NCBI RefSeq assembly: GCF_027924405.1
Contig: NZ_AP026978.1
Location: 2,418,001 to 2,482,000 of the forward strand
Direction of reading: 5' to 3'
Length of the DNA: 64,000 bases
Source: Nocardia sputorum
GTDB taxonomy: Bacteria; Actinomycetota; Actinomycetes; Mycobacteriales; Mycobacteriaceae
Shown here: piece by piece, positions 18,364 through 27,166 of the stretch
How positions within the stretch are numbered: position 1 is the first letter of the stretch
Layout of the letters: every line of letters begins with the position of its first letter
Translations under genes and position numbers: made by a program
Notes under the pieces: model-generated
The model's database searches: none
Told to the model about the DNA's origin: nothing
What the model saw: only the letters and a program-made list of their open reading frames with translations

Positions 18364-18611
18364 CTCGTAGACTTTGTTCGAGATCTATTTCGACCGCTGC
18401 CGGGTCGACTTTCCGCTGGTTCTGTTGCGCGTTTTTCCACCGACCGGCTCCGGTGCGGAAACCGGTAGAAAATGTAGAATTCCCTCGTTTGCGAAGCGTA
18501 GGCGTACCGGGCCGTAAAATACTTCGATCGGCGGCGCTCTCCAGCGCGTGTAATGCTGTTCTGCGGCGGGAACGGTGGACGCTGATCGACCGGAGTAATT
18601 CCGCGCCCTGT

Positions 18612-19883
18612 TTACCTTCGGTAAGTGCGGGCAACCAATGCCGAACGGAGATGCCACAGCCCGCTGGCCATGGTGGGATCGAATCCGGTCAGCTGACCGA
18701 TCCGCTTGAGCCGGTGGTCCACGGTGTTGGTGTGTACGTGCAGTAGCCGCGCAGTGCGCTGGCGGTTCAGGTTGTGCGCGATATGGACCTGCAAGGTATC
18801 GAGCAGTTCGGGGTGCTCGTCCAGTGGATCGAGCAGCGATCCGAGATGCTCACGGGCGGCACCGGGGCGGGTGAGCTGGTATTCCAGGGCCAGATCGTCG
18901 AAGTGGTACAGGTCCGGCACCGACCGCAGCCGGGTGACCATGTCGAGTAGTTCGTGGGCTTGATCGGCAGCGGTGGGCACAGCGTCGGTGGTGGCGGTGA
19001 CCGCTGCGGCGGTGATGTGCACGCGGGCCGCCCGCGACAGATGCCCGATCAGGTCCTTCGAGGCGCCCTTGGTGATGTGATCGGCGGGGATGAGCAGGGT
19101 GCCGCCGTCGACCGACAGCAGCGACAGCACTGTGTCGTCGCAGCGGGTAGCCAGCTCCGCCTGTACGCGCCGGAGTTTGCGGCGGGCAACGACTTTCGCG
19201 TCCAGCATCGGGTTGGACTCGTCCGGGTGGGGTGGAATGGCAAGGGCTATGACGCGATAGCGGTCGGAGATGTCGATGCCACACTCGCGGGCCATGGTGG
19301 AGGTGGGGTGCCCTCCGAGTAGCGCCGAGGTGAGCGTGTGCACCGCGGTGTGGTGCTCGGACACGACCGCGCGCAGTTCGCGCACATAGGCCACCGAGAC
19401 CGCCGTGGTCATGGTGTCGAGCATTTCGACGACGAGTTTGGCGCCATCGAGGATGTTTTGATAGTCGGCCAGGCTGGGAGTGGGCATCGGATCGATGTGG
19501 GCTGAGTCGGCGGTACGCCGACGGGCCGAGGTGGCGGACACCACCAGGTCGAAGCCGATCTTGAAGCCCTCGTGGATGGCGTGGTGAATGGTACCAATAG
19601 GTACGCCCTCGCGAGCCCACTGGGCTGCGGCGTCCTCGAGTTGTTCGGTCTTCTCCGGAATGTTGCTGCCGTCCAGAATGCTGACTGCCAGTTCTAAGCA
19701 CACACGGGTGATGACGGTGATGTCGCCGTGGATCGCATCGCCGGGCAGGGTGCCGCAGGGGGCGACGGTTTCGACGAAATGCCCCACCATCTGCCGCGAT
19801 AGGGCGCGTACATCCTTCAGTGGCAACGACATGGGCTGGCCGGAGACCGTGAGCCCTTGTCGGCGCGGGGCAGTGACAGGCAT
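18612..19883 (-). CDS. PucR-type helix-turn-helix regulator, copy 1
   Basis: A 423-residue regulator. Residues about 25-160 are an all-helical sensor-like domain (LPLKDVRALSRQMVGHFVETV, GVPIGTIHHAIHEGFKIGFDLV). A middle GGDEF-like/CdaR-type region follows (about 185-330, LLSVDGGTLLIPADHI). The C-terminal PucR helix-turn-helix is about 360-415 (LDTLQVHIAHNLNRQRTARLLHVHTNTVDHRLKRIGQLTGFDP). The ATG at 19883 follows GAAAGGAAG; a GTG at 19916 is in frame but lacks such a site. It is a clear paralogue of the protein at 27167-28393, sharing domain order and long identical stretches. Neither sits next to an obvious purine or pyrimidine target gene. Effector unknown. Confidence 0.88.
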   Translation of the reverse strand: MPVTAPRRQGLTVSGQPMSLPLKDVRALSRQMVGHFVETVAPCGTLPGDAIHGDITVITRVCLELAVSILDGSNIPEKTEQLEDAAAQWAREGVPIGTIHHAIHEGFKIGFDLVVSATSARRRTADSAHIDPMPTPSLADYQNILDGAKLVVEMLDTMTTAVSVAYVRELRAVVSEHHTAVHTLTSALLGGHPTSTMARECGIDISDRYRVIALAIPPHPDESNPMLDAKVVARRKLRRVQAELATRCDDTVLSLLSVDGGTLLIPADHITKGASKDLIGHLSRAARVHITAAAVTATTDAVPTAADQAHELLDMVTRLRSVPDLYHFDDLALEYQLTRPGAAREHLGSLLDPLDEHPELLDTLQVHIAHNLNRQRTARLLHVHTNTVDHRLKRIGQLTGFDPTMASGLWHLRSALVARTYRR

Positions 19884-20127
19884 AGCCGAACTTCCTTTCA
19901 CCCCCGTTAACTGCACTATTGCTCCAGGGTAACCAGAACGAGATTCATAGGGACGGTTTACTCCGAGTAACGTGAATTTCCGGGGGAGTGATCAGCAAGC
20001 GGTAGTGATAGTTCACAACGACGGTCGGTTCGAGCCTCCCCGGATCTGCCGACGGGCCGGTGGGCTGCGCAGCGCACCTATCGGCAGTGCGCTCGCCTGC
20101 TACCGGCGGGTGCGCGGCGTGGATGGA

Positions 20128-20577
20128 TCACCCGTAGGCCATTCTCTCCAGCAGGTCCAGCGCTTCGTGTACCTTGCTCAACTCGTCGGTCGGCAAGTTC
20201 TCCGACAGAACTCGCGCGAGAGCGTTGTTGAGTGACTCCTGTTGCCCGCAGACCCAGGCCAGGCCGTCGTCGGTGAGCATCAGGTTCACGCGGCGTCCGT
20301 CGATGGGGTCGCGGACGCCGGCGATCAGCCCTTGATCTCGTAACCCGTCGACGACATTGCGCATCGTCTGCGGGCGCAACATCTCCAGGCGAGCCAGATC
20401 GACAGCGGCCATGGCTCCGCATCGGTGCAAGCGTCCCAGCACCGCCCATTGCGTCGCGGACAATCGGCACTCGTTCGGATCCCTCCGGATGCGGCGCAAA
20501 ATCACGGTCAATGCAATGCGCAGGCGCGTCGCCGTGGCGGCCAGCGCTGCGGCGTCCGCGGCATCAACTGCCGACAT
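20128..20577 (-). CDS. MarR-family transcriptional regulator
   Basis: A 149-residue winged-helix protein. The recognition region is LSATQWAVLGRLHRCGAMAAVDLARLEMLRPQTMRNVVDGLRDQGLI (about 40-86), followed by the wing GVRDPIDGRRVNLMLTDDGLAWV, all classic MarR. AGGAG lies 5 bases before the ATG. It lies upstream of the PucR copy 1 gene on the same strand but 244 bases away, so they need not be one operon. MarR proteins typically repress efflux or detoxification genes in response to phenolic ligands; the target here is unknown. Confidence 0.9.
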   Translation of the reverse strand: MSAVDAADAAALAATATRLRIALTVILRRIRRDPNECRLSATQWAVLGRLHRCGAMAAVDLARLEMLRPQTMRNVVDGLRDQGLIAGVRDPIDGRRVNLMLTDDGLAWVCGQQESLNNALARVLSENLPTDELSKVHEALDLLERMAYG

Positions 20578-20939
20578 GCAACTCCTGATTCACTTGACGG
20601 GAAGCTATTTGTGGGTGGGTTCGGTATCGACACTGCCTGTCGGGTGCTTGGCCACCGGAGGTCGATGCGCCGGCCCAGGCGGCCCTCATTGCGCTGCTTG
20701 GTGACCGTGCCGGTGGGCGGGCTGTTCGGCCTGTGGCGCCGACGTGGCCCTTCGGCGCCCGACAGGCGAGGGGTGGTGTCCGACGCGCAGTCGCTGGTGC
20801 GCCATGCCCGCAGCCGCTCAGCCGGCCGGCCGCTGTTCGATCTTGTTGCGCGGGCTGTGCGGCGGTGACGGCTTCGAACTGGAAAGCGCGCCGTTGTGCT
20901 CACCCTGGACCATGCCGCCACCGCCGCGTGCCGCTCGAG
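20578..20939. other. Gap with no supported gene
   Basis: Short ORFs on both strands are arginine/proline-rich frames of high-GC DNA without ribosome sites. A -35/-10 pair for the MarR gene is expected here but none is convincing. Confidence 0.4.
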
Positions 20940-21122
20940 TCAGCCGATAGGCAGACAGAAGGTGTTCTCGGCCGAGCCAAGGGGGATGGGAATGCACAAT
21001 TCCACCGAGCCCGCGACGGGGGCGGCCGCGGACGCATCCGCTGCGGCCGTGCCGACACCGAGGGCGGTGGCCGATAGTGCGAATGCGGCCACGGCGAGCG
21101 GGCGGATAATCCTCGAGTTCAT
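20940..21122 (-). CDS. Short secreted peptide with two cysteines
   Basis: A 60-residue protein with a full Sec signal peptide (RIIRPLAVAAFALSATALG, cleavage expected after VGTAAADA near residue 30). This leaves a mature peptide of about 30 residues ending ELCIPIPLGSAENTFCLPIG. The two Cys residues are 12 apart, so a disulfide loop is possible. The ATG at 21122 follows GAGGA. Signal peptide and start are convincing; function unknown. Small secreted peptides with this Cys-X-Pro tail recur in Nocardia genomes (from memory). It lies alone in an otherwise empty stretch. Confidence 0.7.
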   Translation of the reverse strand: MNSRIIRPLAVAAFALSATALGVGTAAADASAAAPVAGSVELCIPIPLGSAENTFCLPIG

Positions 21123-21711
21123 ACAGACATCCTCAGTCGTGTTCATGGGGAATTCCCGGGTTCGGGACGGAACGATCAGATCACGAACTCGAAGGTCCTT
21201 GCACGGCTTTTTCCAGAGTTTGGATTTCTAGATCAACTCGATACGGAGTCGTCGTAGATCATCACAGTAACCAGTGGCATCAACACTAACTGTGACCCGA
21301 ATGCACACGATAGTTCTGCTCATTGCCTGTGGCATTTCGTCGCCCGGCATCGGATACGCCGACGTCGACCATGAGTGCCTGCCGTGCTGCACCCGTGCCC
21401 TGCGCTGTCGGTAACCTCTGAGCAGTGGCGTGTCCGCCGTTTCAGGAAAACTCATTTCTGAAGCAAATTTCCCGGTGGGCGCTGTGAAGCCGAGTAAGAC
21501 GCTGCCCCCCGGAATAGTGCCGGTCACAAACATTCGTTCGTCCTGTTTTTCGCTTCGCCATTGCCAGTACGTTGAGATCGGAAACCCCCCATGCCGGAGA
21601 GGCTGCCGGACGCTGATATCTCGGAACCGTCGTCGTTCCGCGGCTGCTTTCGATGCCTGGAGAATATGTTCGACCGACCGGACCGGCCTGTTGGCCTGGT
21701 GAAGGAGAAAT
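21123..21711. other. Long leader/intergenic stretch before the SulP-CA gene
   Basis: About 590 bases without a credible gene; the ORFs on both strands lack ribosome sites and family features. It must contain the divergent promoters of the secreted peptide (minus) and of the SulP-carbonic anhydrase gene (plus). I could not single out a promoter or riboswitch. Confidence 0.4.
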
Positions 21712-23967
21712 ATGTCCACCGACACCGATGCGACCCGTGTTTCGGCCGCTCCACCGGGGAGCCTCTGGTCCGATCGGCTTTCGTCGATCTCCCGCCATGA
21801 TCTGCCCGCCTCGATCGTGGTGTTCCTTGTCGCCCTGCCGCTGTCGCTGGGCATTGCCATCGCCTCGGACGCCCCGATTGCCGCCGGCCTGATCGCGGCC
21901 GCTGTGGGCGGCATCGTGGTCGGCTTCCTCGGTGGGAGCCCGCTACAGGTCAGCGGGCCTGCGGCCGGCCTCACCGTGGTGGTCGCCGAGATCATCCACC
22001 AGTTCGGCTGGAAGACAACCTGTTTCATTACGGCAGCGGCTGGCCTCTTGCAGATCGTGTTCGGTTTGAGCCGGATCGCGCGCGCCGCGCTGGCGATAGC
22101 GCCGGTCGTCGTGCATGCCATGCTCGCCGGTATCGGTGTCACCATCGCGCTGCAGCAGGTGCACGTGCTGCTGGGCGGGGCGTCGCGCAGCTCGGCCTCC
22201 GAGAACATCACCGAACTCCCCGGCCAGCTGCTGAACGCGCACGGTGACGATTTCGTCATCGGCGTGATCGTCATCGGCATCATCGTCGCCTGGCGCCGGG
22301 TACCCGAGAAGGTTCGCCTGATCCCGGGCCCGTTGGTCGCGGTGCTGGTGGGTACGGCGCTGTCGCTGGCGCTACCTGGTGATCCGGACCGTATCAAGAT
22401 CGACAGCTCCCTGTTCGACGCCATCGGCCTGCCCGCACTGCCCAGCGGCAACTGGGGCGGAGTAGCGCTGGCGGTGCTTACGATCGCCTTGATCGCCAGT
22501 GTGGAGAGTCTGCTGTCGGCGGTGGCCGTGGACAAGCTGCACACCGGCAAGCGCACCGACTTCGACCGCGAGCTGATGGCTCAGGGCACGGCCAACATGG
22601 CCTCCGGCATGCTCGGTGGACTTCCGGTCACGGGCGTGATCGTCCGCAGCTCCACCAACGTGGCCGCCGGTGCGCGCACCCAGTCCTCGGCGATTCTGCA
22701 CGGCGTATGGATTTTGGTGTTCTCCCTCGCGCTCGTCGGCGTCGTGCAGCAGGTCCCGAAGTCCGCACTGGCCGGGTTGCTCATCGTGGTGGGCGTCCAG
22801 CTGGTGAAGCTGGCCCACATCCAGCTCGCCCATCGCACCGGCGACCTGGCGGTATACGCGGTGACCATGGTCAGCGTGGTGTTCCTGAACCTGCTCGAGG
22901 GCGTGCTGATCGGCTTGGCTATGGCGTTCGCGATGCTGCTGTGGCGAGTGGTGAAGGTATCGATGCAGGTCACACCGGTGCCAGGCACCGACCGCTGGAT
23001 CGTCCGCGTCGAGGGCACGTGCACGTTCCTGGCATTGCCGAAGCTGACCAAGAAACTGGCCATGGTGCCGACCGGCGCCGACGTACTGGTCGAGCTGACC
23101 GTCGACTTCCTCGACCACGCCGGCTACGAGGCCATCCACGACTGGACTCGCCAGCACGAAAGTACAGGTGGCGCTGTGGAATTCGTCGAGATCGGCACCG
23201 CGCGCATGGAACATGCCATGACCGGACCACCCCGGCGCGGCCGGGCACGCGGCATGCTCGACGAGGTACTCGGCCCGTGGCGCGAGCGCAGTGGCGACGC
23301 GGTCGCAGCGGGCGTGGTCGCCTACCATCGCAGCCACGCCCACGTGATCCGGCCGCACCTGGATCAGCTGCGTGACCGGCAAGATCCGCACTCGCTGTTT
23401 CTCACCTGCGCCGACTCGCGCATCGTGCCCAATGTGATCACCAATAGCGGTCCTGGTGACCTCTTCACCGTCCGCAATGTCGGCAACCTCCACCCCGCCG
23501 ACGGATCGGACGCCTCGATCGAGGCGGCCCTGTCCTTCGCGGTGGACCACCTGAAGGTGCGCGACGTGGTGGTGTGCGGCCATTCCTCCTGCGGCGCCAT
23601 GCAGGCCCTGCTGACCGGCGCCTCCACCGGACCGGGACTGGACAACTGGCTCGCCCATGCCCGCCCGAGCCTGGATGCCTACCGTGCGGGGCACCCGGTG
23701 CGGGCGTCCGCGGCGGCCGCGGGTTATGACGAGACCGCCCAGTTGAGCATGGTCAATGTCGCCGTTCAGCTCGAGATTCTGCAACGCCACCCGGTGGTCC
23801 GTCAGGCCGCCGCTGCCCGCGGCCTGACGGTATCGGGCCTGTTCTTCGACATCTCCACCGCCTGCATGCTCGAGATCACCACCGACGGCGTCAACGAATT
23901 CACTGACCGGGTCGCCGAACCGGTCATGGTGACCGGTCGGGGGCGAGTTCGCCGGTCCGCCCGATGA
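21712..23967 (+). CDS. SulP transporter fused to beta-carbonic anhydrase
   Basis: A 751-residue fusion. Residues about 25-420 are a SulP/SLC26 anion transporter with 12-14 helices (DLPASIVVFLVALPLSLGIAIAS, then GGSPLQVSGPAAGLTVVVAE). Residues about 430-500 are a short STAS-like remnant. From about 520 a complete beta-carbonic anhydrase follows: Cys566-Asp568-Arg570 in TCADSRIVPN, and His624/Cys627 in CGHSSCGAM. All three zinc ligands and the Asp-Arg dyad are intact. The likely role is bicarbonate uptake or export coupled to CO2 hydration; Rv3273 of M. tuberculosis has the same layout. The ATG follows GAAGGAG. No operon partner. Confidence 0.93.
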   Translation: MSTDTDATRVSAAPPGSLWSDRLSSISRHDLPASIVVFLVALPLSLGIAIASDAPIAAGLIAAAVGGIVVGFLGGSPLQVSGPAAGLTVVVAEIIHQFGWKTTCFITAAAGLLQIVFGLSRIARAALAIAPVVVHAMLAGIGVTIALQQVHVLLGGASRSSASENITELPGQLLNAHGDDFVIGVIVIGIIVAWRRVPEKVRLIPGPLVAVLVGTALSLALPGDPDRIKIDSSLFDAIGLPALPSGNWGGVALAVLTIALIASVESLLSAVAVDKLHTGKRTDFDRELMAQGTANMASGMLGGLPVTGVIVRSSTNVAAGARTQSSAILHGVWILVFSLALVGVVQQVPKSALAGLLIVVGVQLVKLAHIQLAHRTGDLAVYAVTMVSVVFLNLLEGVLIGLAMAFAMLLWRVVKVSMQVTPVPGTDRWIVRVEGTCTFLALPKLTKKLAMVPTGADVLVELTVDFLDHAGYEAIHDWTRQHESTGGAVEFVEIGTARMEHAMTGPPRRGRARGMLDEVLGPWRERSGDAVAAGVVAYHRSHAHVIRPHLDQLRDRQDPHSLFLTCADSRIVPNVITNSGPGDLFTVRNVGNLHPADGSDASIEAALSFAVDHLKVRDVVVCGHSSCGAMQALLTGASTGPGLDNWLAHARPSLDAYRAGHPVRASAAAAGYDETAQLSMVNVAVQLEILQRHPVVRQAAAARGLTVSGLFFDISTACMLEITTDGVNEFTDRVAEPVMVTGRGRVRRSAR

Positions 23968-24306
23968 ACTCGTGCCCCATAGCGATGGCAACACCATCGC
24001 GACTACACGTCGACCGCCGAATCGCGGTGCACGCCGCTGCAAAGAGTGAATCCAACCGCTACGGCGGTGCTCCGGCCAACGCGCCCGGTCGGATCTGCTT
24101 CGGTAATCGCATCGCTTTCGCGGTTTCCTGGCGGTGCCCTTCGGAGTCCGGGCTGAACTGCTATGCGTGACCATCTCCCCACTGCCCCCGCCGGTGTGAC
24201 ACACCACGAGCGCGTGGCACCGCCCGTCGCCGTCTGTCGGCCGAAAACATCGGCGAAGGTGGGTCGAGAAGCGGATCAACGTCTCCGGAGTTGGATGATG
24301 GCCTGG
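23968..24306. other. Gap between convergent genes, no supported gene
   Basis: About 340 bases between the converging SulP-carbonic anhydrase and ABC1 kinase genes. I see no gene, no strong hairpin and no repeat; GC is slightly below the flanks. Confidence 0.4.
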
Positions 24307-25704
24307 TCAGCGGTGGGAAGGAGGTCGCGACAGTCGCCTGGCTCGCCACCGTGCTGTTGCCCGTCCGATCTCGGTTGCTGGGGGCTCGCCGTAGAGCCAT
24401 TCACGGGCCAGTCGATGCCAATTGTTGGTCGCGACGAGCTGACCGAGGGCGGCGAAGGTGAACAACTCCGCACGCTTGGAGAACACGTGCTCAGCCGGAA
24501 GCAGCTGATGCCGCATACCACGGAATTCGTCCGCTCTCGGATCGACGGCGAGCACCACTGCCGCGGTGGCGAGTTCGGGGGTGATCGTGATCTCCTCGTC
24601 GAGCAACTGCCAACCCGAGGCTGCCCACACGTACTCCAGGCATTCCTGCGGTGTGACGTCCGCGTCCGGGTCGATGATGCCGCGGCCGACCCACGCCTGG
24701 TACAGATCCTCGGCCCGGTGTTCCCCGGCTGCGAGCAGGGACGCGCGCTCGAACTCGACGTCCGCGGGGTTCATCCGGGAATAGAGCCCGAAATCCACGA
24801 AGGCGAGGCGACCGCCCCCGTCCAGAAGGATATTGCCGGGATGTGGGTCGCCGCAGAACTCGTAGTCGGAGAACAGCGAACCGATGTAGAAGCGGTAGAT
24901 CAGCTCACCGATCCGGGCTCGGTCGGCGCCAGGCAGCGCCCGAATCTCTTGGAAGGGCCTTCCTTCGACGAACTCTGTCACAAGAACGTGGTGCGTGCAG
25001 TGTTCTCCGACGCTGTCGGGCACGGTGATGAACGGATGTTCGTGGAAGCGCGAGGCGACTTCGTGCTGCGTCCGCGCTTCGCGCAGGTAGTCGAGCTCAC
25101 CCCCGACGTTGCGTGCGATCTCGTCCAGCACGGCGGCGTCGGCCGCGCTCGGCAGCACGGATCTGCACAGCTTGGCGAACAACTGCAAGTTACGCATGTC
25201 GGCCCGGACGGCCTCGTCCACACCGGGGTATTTCACCTTCACCGCGACCATGCGCCCGTCACGCAATCTCGCCCGATACACCTGGCCGATCGAGGCTGCG
25301 GCCACCGGCGTCTCCTCGAAATCGGCGAACACTCGCGCCACCGGTCCGAGATCGGCCTCGATGACCCTCCGCATCGCACTGAACGGAACCTCCGGTGCGC
25401 GATCTCGAAGTTCGGCCAGCTTCACCCGAAACAGTTCACGGTGGGACTCGGGAACGAGGTCGACATCGAGAACCGACAGCATCTGGCCCAGCTTCATCGC
25501 CGCGCCCTTCATGCCGCCGAGTACTGTGACCATTTGCTGCGCGGCTTGCAGAGCGGACCGCTCGGCGAGTATCTGCCGAGCTTGGTCCGGCCGGCCGATC
25601 ATAGCCAACCGCGTCCCGACTCCACGCGCAGCTTGCCCGGCGACGAGTCGGCCCAGCCGAGTGCCCCGCACCAGTCGACCTCTGGGCAGCTGACCGCCCG
25701 CCAT
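24307..25704 (-). CDS. ABC1/UbiB/ADCK-family atypical kinase
   Basis: A 465-residue protein-kinase-like protein. Family blocks are in order: MKLGQMLSVLD (KxGQ motif), ETPVAAASIGQVYRA (Ala-rich nucleotide loop), VAVKVKYPGV (lysine), VTEFVEGRPF, FCGDPHPGNILLD (catalytic loop) and LAFVDFGLYSRM (metal-binding Asp). Members support quinone or other lipid metabolism through ATPase-like activity. The ATG at 25704 was chosen because GGAGG lies 5 bases upstream; the frame continues to a TTG at 25785 without ribosome site. It is divergent from a TetR gene with an operator palindrome between, so it may be that regulator's target. Confidence 0.92.
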   Translation of the reverse strand: MAGGQLPRGRLVRGTRLGRLVAGQAARGVGTRLAMIGRPDQARQILAERSALQAAQQMVTVLGGMKGAAMKLGQMLSVLDVDLVPESHRELFRVKLAELRDRAPEVPFSAMRRVIEADLGPVARVFADFEETPVAAASIGQVYRARLRDGRMVAVKVKYPGVDEAVRADMRNLQLFAKLCRSVLPSAADAAVLDEIARNVGGELDYLREARTQHEVASRFHEHPFITVPDSVGEHCTHHVLVTEFVEGRPFQEIRALPGADRARIGELIYRFYIGSLFSDYEFCGDPHPGNILLDGGGRLAFVDFGLYSRMNPADVEFERASLLAAGEHRAEDLYQAWVGRGIIDPDADVTPQECLEYVWAASGWQLLDEEITITPELATAAVVLAVDPRADEFRGMRHQLLPAEHVFSKRAELFTFAALGQLVATNNWHRLAREWLYGEPPATEIGRATARWRARRLSRPPSHR

Positions 25705-25834
25705 CAGCACCTCCGTGGGCTGGCCCATGACCTGCATCGCGTACCGCTGGTGTCGGCTGTTCCCCAACGTCGGCCGTCGATTCAACGGTCTAACAACTTA
25801 CAACAAGCGGCAGTGATAAACGACAGCCGAAGTT

Positions 25835-25855
25835 AAAGTGAGCAAAGCTCATTTT
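25835..25855. promoter_or_regulatory. Probable TetR operator
   Basis: Inverted repeat AAAGTGAGC-AAA-GCTCATTTT, with arms of 9 bases and one mismatch; the core TGAGC-AAA-GCTCA is perfect. It lies 24 bases before the TetR copy 1 start and 131 bases from the divergent ABC1-kinase start. The half site with AAAGTGAGCAAA recurs at 26889-26900, upstream of PucR copy 2. Confidence 0.55.
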
Positions 25856-25878
25856 CAGCGCGAAGACAGGGAAGTGTG

Positions 25879-26541
25879 ATGCCGCGCAAGGCCGCCCGAC
25901 AGCGACGTCGTCCGACTCAGCGGCGCGCGAAGGAAACGAGGGAGCGGATACTCGATACCGCAGCGCAGTTGTTCGGCGAGTGTGGAATCGCTGCAACCTC
26001 GACGAACCGGATCGCGGCGGAGGCCGGGTTGAGCATCGGCACGGTCTATCGGTACTTCCCCGATCGGACCGCGATCGTCGATGAGCTGCTCGAGCGCCTT
26101 CTCGAAATCGCGGAGCGGCGCTTCACGCACTGGGTGTCCGACTTGTCGCAGCGCCCGATTACCCAACTGGACCCCTCGGTTCCGAAGGTATCCACCGAGA
26201 TGTTGGATCAGTTAGCCCAGGAGTTGGTCGCCAATGCGCATCTCGTACGCGCGCTGGGCGGCGAAGTCCAATCCCATGGCAGCCGCATTCCCGAGTTCGA
26301 ACTACGTCTGCGTCCGCTGGTCAAGGTGCTGTTGATCCAGCTCCTCGGTCCGGGAGACGATGACAAGTATGACGTGATGGCATACGTGCTGATCAATATC
26401 GGCTTCGCGGCGGTGCTGCGCACAACGGCCCGGGAGGTCGACGACCACAAACGCCGCGAGGCCATCGCGATGACCGCTCAGATGATCGGCGCATGGCTCG
26501 AAACCGAAGTACGGGCAGTTCGACTGACGTCGCGACCCTGA
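25879..26541 (+). CDS. TetR-family regulator, copy 1 of three paralogues
   Basis: A 220-residue TetR regulator. A basic N-terminus precedes the DNA-binding domain (TRERILDTAAQLFGECGIAATSTNRIAAEAGLSIGTVYRYFPDR, about 22-65). The C-terminal domain (ELVANAHLVRALGG... then KVLLIQLLGPGDDDKYDVMAYVLINIGFAAVLRTT) is shared with copies 2 and 3 at 28520-29870. The GTG at 25876 is directly before the ATG at 25879. A palindromic operator lies just upstream. The likely targets are itself and the divergent ABC1 kinase gene (inference). Confidence 0.92.
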   Translation: MPRKAARQRRRPTQRRAKETRERILDTAAQLFGECGIAATSTNRIAAEAGLSIGTVYRYFPDRTAIVDELLERLLEIAERRFTHWVSDLSQRPITQLDPSVPKVSTEMLDQLAQELVANAHLVRALGGEVQSHGSRIPEFELRLRPLVKVLLIQLLGPGDDDKYDVMAYVLINIGFAAVLRTTAREVDDHKRREAIAMTAQMIGAWLETEVRAVRLTSRP

Positions 26542-27166
26542 GCCCTGCTGCCAGGACTGTGTGCGTGTCCTGCGAGCAGCCCCAGGAGGGCGTGACGATC
26601 GGCCAGGAATCGTAGGTGGCCGGGTCGGCCAACTCGTCCGGCCGCACTCGCGGGTTCGGTGTGCAACCAGTTCGAGCGCCCCGTCTGCGCTGGTGGGGTG
26701 GCAACAGATCCGTCCAACGGCGTCCATTGCCAACCGCTCGATCTTCGATCTGATGGACGGTCTGGTCGGCACCGAATCGGTCGTTCCGCCCGGCCCGGAC
26801 TGCGGCGACCGGCGTCCACGGCTGGATCCAGTGGCAGCAGGATTGCCCACTCCTGGCCGACGTTCGGTGCGCGCTCGACTTGTGAGCGTTTATGGCAAAA
26901 AGTGAGCAAACGTCTGACGTAATCGCCGCAGAATTTCTACGACTGCCGGGGCGAACGGTGCTGTGCCGCAGGTTACTGCCGTGATTCACCGGCGTCGAGA
27001 GGTGGGGCAAAGAAGAGTGGAAGGTGAGTTCGACATCCTCTTATCGTTGGACCGACCGATCATGGACCGCAGGTCGAATGCGTGCGGCGTGGGAGTTCTG
27101 CCGCGCGGCGGCCGAACGCACCATCGGCCAGTAGAGCCGCAGCAACTGGGCGGAAGGGAGTCGACG
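26542..27166. other. Gap, possibly containing a decayed gene
   Basis: About 620 bases between TetR copy 1 and PucR copy 2. On the minus strand (about 26550-26900), protein-like pieces appear in different frames (RPSIRSKIERLAMDAVGR, then LADPATYDSWPIVTPSWG), as if a gene of about 120 codons had frameshifts. I cannot name a family. Near the right edge AAAGTGAGCAAA repeats half of the TetR operator, and the promoter of the PucR gene should lie at 26900-27150. Confidence 0.35.

Larger units (their letters stand above)
17794..18611. other. Gene-poor stretch at the edge of the accessory region
   Basis: About 820 bases with no convincing gene and visibly lower GC than the flanks, especially 18060-18610. 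It holds a possible frameshifted small ORF on the plus strand and a possible ORF on the minus strand, listed separately. It separates the compact pyrimidine operon from the loose, regulator-rich region and may be decayed DNA left by an insertion or deletion. No direct repeats or transposase were seen. Confidence 0.5.
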
